Assembly: GCA_963726335.1 (NCBI GenBank)
Contig: CAVSCD010000011.1
Coordinates: forward strand, 62,001-126,000
Direction: 5' to 3'
Source: CAVSCD01 sp963726335
Lineage (GTDB): Bacteria; Acidobacteriota; Aminicenantia; Aminicenantales; UBA8522
DNA length: 64,000 nt
The notes below the pieces were generated by a model. The model did not search any database. It saw nothing but the letters and a program-made list of their open reading frames with translations, and was not told the origin of the DNA. The position numbers and the translations under genes are program-made. Of this stretch, positions 59,188-64,000 are shown in pieces (the first letter of the stretch is position 1; every line of letters begins with the position of its first letter).

Positions 59188-59343
59188 ATTATTGCCTTCT
59201 CCTTTTTATGAGTTGAGAATGAGCCGGACTTGGACCGGACAGGCATCTCCGATATTCGGCCAGGTGAGGCAAAAAAACGCGGATCTTCCCTCCCCCAAGA
59301 AGCGCCCTGTCGCGGTTGGCCAGGCTCGACAATTCTGGAAAAC

Positions 59344-59370
59344 TTTATAACAGCCGTCGCCCGATGTCAA
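59344..59370 (-). promoter_or_regulatory. promoter of the tusA-lplA hydrogenase/sulfur operon
   Basis: On the minus strand TTGACA (59370-59365) and TATAAA (59349-59344) are 15 nt apart; TAAAGT, 17 nt from the -35, is an alternative -10. Confidence 0.45.
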
Positions 59371-59423
59371 CGGCGCCTTTCCGGCTTGAAAAAGGACTGT
59401 CGGCCTCCCGGCCTCGGGCAAAA

Positions 59424-59452
59424 TTGACGTCCCGCCGAGCCCGGCGTAAAAT
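59424..59452 (+). promoter_or_regulatory. sigma70-like promoter for the small exported protein
   Basis: TTGACG (59424-59429) and TAAAAT (59447-59452) are separated by 17 nt, 54 nt before the ATG at 59507. Confidence 0.6.
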
Positions 59453-59506
59453 AATATTGGGCGCTTATGAGAGCGTCTCAACCTTAAATTTTGGGGAGGA
59501 ATCACA

Positions 59507-59944
59507 ATGAGCGGGAAAAGCTTCCGAGGACTGGTCCTTGTCCTTCTGGCCATGGGGCTGCTTTCCGTACCGGCCATGTCGCAGGTTAAAGCCGTCGCGG
59601 AAATGACTTGCGACTTCAACGTCGAGGACACGATGCTGCCGGCCGGACGATATAATTTGCGCCAGCCGGCCGCCGATCAGTTCGTAATTCAAAGTCCGGA
59701 TTTGAAAGTCGCGGTCGTCTTCATGACGGCGCAGGCGGGAGCGGTCAAGGGCGGCCCGGCAAAGGATACCGAGCTGGTGTTCAAGATCTACGGCGACCGG
59801 TATTTTCTGTCCTCGATGAGGATCATGGGGGACCCGAACGAGCATAATCTCATCCCCCATTCGACCGAGAAGGCGCTGATGGCCCAAGGGGAACCCAAGA
59901 CCGAAGTGGTTCGTTGCATCATGGCCCCGGGGCCGCCCAAGTAG
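59507..59944 (+). CDS. small exported protein of unknown function
   Basis: 145 residues starting MSGKSFRGLVLVLLAMGLLS after TTGGGGAGGAATCACA. The signal peptide is cleaved near AMSQ-VKA. The mature part is beta-rich with TMLPAGRYNLRQP near 42-54 and two Cys (near 35 and 137). It resembles short Acidobacteriota secreted proteins with an LPAGxY motif, but no function is known. Divergent from the hydrogenase operon. Confidence 0.75.
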   Translation: MSGKSFRGLVLVLLAMGLLSVPAMSQVKAVAEMTCDFNVEDTMLPAGRYNLRQPAADQFVIQSPDLKVAVVFMTAQAGAVKGGPAKDTELVFKIYGDRYFLSSMRIMGDPNEHNLIPHSTEKALMAQGEPKTEVVRCIMAPGPPK

Positions 59945-60071
59945 GCCGCAGCACTTTTTCGGCAGATCCCAATCGGCCCCTCCCGCCCGGACAGGGCGAT
60001 CAGCGGGGGCGGCTTCGTAACGGCCTCCGGGCTGATCTTAGACCTTTCGGTTTCGGAAGCGGGGGAACGGA

Positions 60072-63000
60072 TCAGCGGATCAGGGTCCAGCTCCCTCCGT
60101 CATACAGCCAGATGCCGGCGGCGCCGAAATCGACGACGAGCTCATCCGCCGGGTCGGCATCGACGCCGGCCCGGGCCATGGCGGACGGATTCAGGGCCGA
60201 CAGCTGCGCCCAGGCGCCGTTCCACGCCCAGAGACCGGTCGTGCCGGCATCCATGACGAGCCCCTGAATCGCATCCCCGTCCAGGTCGGCTGCCGCCAAG
60301 GCGTCCGCATTGATCCCCGAGAGCTGCGTCCAGTCGAGGTCATACAACCACACGCCGGTCGCGCCGAAATCCACGCCCACCTCGTAGTAGGCGTCCGTAT
60401 CGCTGTTCAGTGCGAGCAGGCCTTCGGCATTGGCTCCCGAGAGCTGCGTCCATGAGCCCAGGTAATAAATCCAGACGCCGGTCGCGCCGAAGTCGGCGGC
60501 CACGGCGGCGCGGGCCGGATGGGGGACGGTGATCATCCCCTCCGCGTTGATCCCGGAGAGCATGGTCCAGGCGCCGCCGTCCCAGAGCCAGAGGCCGAGC
60601 GCGCCGCCGTCCGCGGCCAGCTCGACGCTCCCGTCACCGTCGACGTCGGCGGCCAGAAGCGTGTCCAGGTCGCTCCCGGTCAGCTGCGTCCACCCTCCGC
60701 CGTCCCAAATCCAGGCCCCGAGCGCCCCGAAGTCGATGGCGACTTCGTCAACGGCGTCGAAGTCGACGTCCCCGGAGGTCATGCCGTCGGGGTTAGCCCC
60801 GCTGATCTGGCTCCAGGAGCCGTTAAGCAACCACACGCCGCTCGACCCGAAGTCGGCGACGATCTCCAGGGCGGCGTCGGCGTCGATGTTCGCGGCCATC
60901 ACGGTGTCCGGATCAGTCGCCGAGAGAAGAGTCCAGGAAAAGCTGTCCCAAACCCACAACCCGTCGGTGCCGAGGTCGGCCACGATCTCGTTGATCCCGT
61001 CACCATCGGTGTCCGCCGCGAGCAAACCGCGCGTCACCGGCGGGCCGCCGATCCTGGCGACGAAAGCGTCGTAAGACCCGTTATGGGTCAGGTCCGGCCC
61101 AATGGTCACCGGGAAGGTCGCCTCGGTGGATTCGGCCGACCCGCAGATATAAGCATTGCCGGCGGTGTCCACGGCGATACCGAGCCCCTGGTCGTTAAGT
61201 GAACCGCCAATATAGCCGCTCTCCACCAGGCTGTCGCCGCTCGAGCTCACCGTGGCCAGGAAGGCGTCGATGCCGCCGTTGTAGGTCAGGTCGGGGCCCC
61301 CCGGCGACGGGAAAGGTTGCCTCACTCGAATTCGTGGTCCCGACGACGTGGGCCCGGTGAGAACCGTCCACGGCAACCCCCAAGGCCTTGTCTGCTCCCG
61401 AGCCGCCGATGAAGCCGCAGTAAACCAAGCTGTCACCTGTCTGACTCACTTTGGCGATGAAGCCATCCTCGCTGCCTCCGTTCGGCGTCAGATCGGGTCC
61501 CACGGTCGCAGGAAAACCCGTCGAGGAGTATAAATAAATTTCGCCGAAGACATAGGCGTTGCTCGCGCCGTCGACGGTTATGCCTTTCCCCCATTCGGTG
61601 TTGCTCCCGCCGAGGTAGCCGCAATAGACGAGGGCGCTTCCGGAAGCGTTCACTTTCGCCACAAAACAGTCGGTTCCACCGTTGAAGGTCAGGTCGGGGC
61701 CGACGATCGCCGGAAACGATGGCGTGGTGGAAGTCGTATTCCCGGTCAGGTAGGCACTCCCGCCGGCATCGACGGCCACGGCCCATCCATTATCAATCGA
61801 GCTGCCCCCCAGATAGCCGCAATAGACAAAGCCGGTTCCCGCGGAATTCACCTTGGCGAGGAAGGCGTCCTGGTCGCCGTTAAAAGTGAGATCGGGCCCC
61901 ACCGTGACGGGAAAAGTCACCGGGGTCGAGGCTGTGGTGCCGACGGCGTAGGCGTTGTTGGCGGCGTCCACCGCCACGCCATAGGCGAGGTCGCTGCTGT
62001 TCCCTCCGATATAGCCGCAATAGACTAACCCCGTCCCGGAAGAATCCACCTTGGCGATGAACCCGTCCCCGGACGGATTAAGAACGAGATCCGGGCCCAC
62101 TTTCCGGGGAAAGCTGGCCTGGGACGATTCCGTCCAGCCGACGACATAGGCGCAGCCGGAGCTGTCCACCGCCACTCCGTAACCATTGTCAGAATAATCA
62201 CCTCCGATGTAACCGCAGTAGACGAGCTGCGTCCCGTCCGGGTTCAACTTCAGGACGAAGGTATCGCTCCAGCTGCTATACGTCAGGTCGGGCCCCACCG
62301 TGACGGGAAAGTCCGCTTGGGTGGAGTAGGTATAGCCCGGCGACATAAACATTCCCCGAGGCATCCACGGCGATTCCGTAGGCGAGCTCGTTGCCCGATC
62401 CCCCGACGAACCCGCAATAGGTGATGATGGCGGGGTCGAGGATCGAGAGAAGACGAATGATCATAATCGCCGACCTCAAACCCGTAAGCCCGGGCCGGAC
62501 TTTTGTCCTGTGTTTCCAGCCGATAGGCCATGACGACATCGACTCGCCGGCCGTCTTTCTCCTGGTAGGCCACCGGAGTGTCGTCGTGGAAACCGCCAAG
62601 CGGGGTTTCGACCAAAAGCTGACCCTACTTATCGACTTCAAGCTTCGTGGCGCCCCGGTAGGCCATCCGGATCAACGCGGGGTCGGCCCCCGGGCGGACG
62701 ACGAATTCGTATTTCAGGCGGTTGACGCTGCCGCTGTAAACAAGGTCGATCCCCGGCCAGAGGTTCGGATAAATGATCTTCGAATAGGAGGGCACGCCGG
62801 TCTCCCAACTCTCTTCGCTTCCCCTGAAGTATGAGAACACGCCCTTGGCTTTCTCCAGGCCCGCCGGCCGGACGTCCGGGTCGGCGCCCAGGAAGTCCAA
62901 CTTGACGGTCCAGCTTTCGGGCTGTCTCTTTCTTTTCGCGAAAGCCCGGGGCCGAACGAAGGGCACCGGAGGTTGAAGCGTCATCATTTTCCGGGGAAAA

Positions 63001-63285
63001 AAGCCGGATCGTGATCCCCTCTGAAGTAAAGAACAACGTCTTGTCCCGGCCTTGAACCATGAAGGCAACGCGGGGATCCGCCTGGCCCCGGTTGGCGACG
63101 AAGGACAACGGCAGGCGGCCGAACTCCTGGACGGCGGGGAGGACGGCACTCGCAGCCGGCGTTTGAAGAGATTGTCGCGCCGGTGACGCGGGGACGGCTG
63201 ATGCCCTGAGTTTCTGACGCGTCAGGACCGGGCCCAAGACGACAACCGACACAGTGATAAAAGCGCACAGAGAACGCTTTTTCAT
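60072..63285 (-). CDS. secreted SBBP beta-propeller protein with FG-GAP-like C-terminal repeats (frameshifted)
   Basis: ATG 63285 follows GAGGAGGATTCGAT. Signal peptide MKKRSLCAFITVSVVVLG. The N-terminal domain (LSFVANRGQADPRVAFMVQG) parallels the protein at 13540. Frames change near 62950, 62640, 62360 and 61310-61340. SBBP repeats carry YCGYIGGDYSDNGYGVAVD and FPVTVGPDLT signatures, about eight copies. The C-terminal 350 residues are FG-GAP-like units (DVDGDGSVELAADGG, DFGATGVWLY, WTQLSGIN). It ends DFGAAGIWLYDGGSWTLIR. Confidence 0.8.
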
Positions 63286-63567
63286 ATCGAATCCTCCTCG
63301 CCTCACCGCCGTCGGTTCCCTCTCGGTGTGGGCGGCGTTCCCCGGACCGGACCGGGTAAGATCGGATGGATTGTATTGAAGAGCGATGACCGGAGTCAAG
63401 CCTCCTCGCAGAGGGGCGTTTTACGGTCGGTCACGCCTAGGCTCAAATCGCCCGGGGCCCTCACGCCATTCAAGGATGCCTTAACATCCGACCCACGGCT
63501 GACCGTGCAGGCGATGGCGCTGCAGAAACTGTAAGTCTCCGGCCGCGCCCCGAATATCAGCGACGGA

Positions 63568-64000
63568 TCAGCGGATCTGGGTCCAGCTCCCTCCGTTATA
63601 GAGCCAGATGCCGGTGGCGCCGAAATCGACGACGAGCTCATCCGCCGGGTCGGCATCAATATTGGCCCGGGCCGTGGCGGTCGGGTTGAGGGCGGACGCC
63701 TGCGCCCAGCTGCCGTTCCAAACCCAGAGTCCGGTCGTGCCGGCATCCATCACCAGCTCCTCGACGGCGTCCCCGTCAAGGTCGGCGGCCGCCATCGCTT
63801 CCGCATTGAGCCCCGAGAGCTGCGTCCAGCCGGCGTTATACAACCACACTCCGACCGCGCCGAAATCCGCGCCCACCTCGTAGGCGGCGTCCGTATCGCT
63901 GTTCAGTGCGAGCAGGCCTTCGGCGTTGGCTCCCGCGAGCTGCGTCCATGAGCCCATGTGATAGACCCAGACGCCGGTCGCGCCGAAGTCGGCGGCCAAG
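63568..64000 (-). CDS. C-terminal end of another SBBP/FG-GAP-like protein (cut by window edge)
   Basis: 144 codons, open at the right edge. The residues are nearly the same as the last 145 of the gene at 60072 (for example LLALNSDTDA, MDAGTTGLW, DADPADELVVDFGA), so the two are recent tandem paralogues. Ends GIWLYNGGSWTQIR with TGA at 63568. The 282-nt gap to the next gene's start (63286-63567) shows no gene. Confidence 0.8.
   Translation of the reverse strand, partial: LAADFGATGVWVYHMGSWTQLAGANAEGLLALNSDTDAAYEVGADFGAVGVWLYNAGWTQLSGLNAEAMAAADLDGDAVEELVMDAGTTGLWVWNGSWAQASALNPTATARANIDADPADELVVDFGATGIWLYNGGSWTQIR

Larger units (their letters stand above)
59188..59506. other. 319-nt divergent promoter region
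   Basis: Holds a minus-strand promoter for the hydrogenase/sulfur operon (59344-59370) and a plus-strand promoter for the small exported protein (59424-59452). The operon would have an unusually long leader of about 150 nt, containing a T7 run on the minus strand (59271-59277) after a GC-rich segment. Confidence 0.6.

Overview
The window is a GC-rich (roughly 60-65%) bacterial chromosome segment. It has frequent GTG/TTG starts, strong Shine-Dalgarno sites, a large family of zinc-ribbon Ser/Thr kinases with TPR tails, secreted SBBP beta-propeller proteins, Tat-exported redox proteins and a selenocysteine tRNA. This mix is typical of the Acidobacteriota/Aminicenantes neighbourhood. That placement is inferred from gene content and style only; no rRNA or marker gene is present.

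Layout. 1-8 kb: the tail of a P-type cation ATPase, then a minus-strand operon of a Mg-type P-ATPase, phosphoglucomutase and glucan phosphorylase (glycogen/maltodextrin breakdown). 8-22 kb: a cupin, two TPR kinases, two relics of the same kinase family, a DUF4143 ATPase, a large SBBP/FG-GAP-like secreted protein, a hemerythrin-like protein and a NifX-like/DUF134 pair. 22-29 kb: an AT-richer methyltransferase, tRNA-Sec (selC) with its promoter, relics of uxaC and uxaB, a membrane protein of unknown function, a SnoaL-like protein and an APC permease. 29-42.5 kb: four more kinases and a secreted M28 peptidase. 42.5-51 kb: a PIN/RHH toxin-antitoxin pair, a URO-D family protein, a Tat-exported class V aminotransferase, an intact SBBP-repeat protein, a GNAT protein and a polysaccharide deacetylase. 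51-59.2 kb: a ten-gene hydrogenase/sulfur-carrier operon. 59.5-64 kb: a small secreted protein and two further SBBP/FG-GAP-like proteins.

The most striking locus is 51150-59187 (minus strand). It reads tusA, two dsrE-family genes, a GcvH-like lipoyl carrier, hynS, isp1, isp2, hynL, hynD, and an LplA-like ligase, with gaps of 1-27 nt. This joins an Isp-type (group 1e-like) periplasmic [NiFe] hydrogenase to the sulfur-carrier and lipoate-carrier parts known from the sHdr sulfur oxidation pathway. The cytoplasmic CCG-type iron-sulfur protein Isp2 is the natural meeting point. I infer a hydrogen-linked sulfane-sulfur or disulfide redox system with a dedicated lipoylated carrier.

A second theme is history at selC. 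The intact tRNA-Sec gene is preceded, 5.3 and 6.1 kb upstream, by two partial copies of its 5' half, which suggests repeated insertion or duplication at this site. A third theme is gene breakage. Many reading frames, especially the kinases, carry single-base shifts, so the segment is either draft-quality in places or rich in decaying duplicates. Coordinates of shifted genes below span the whole reconstructed gene.
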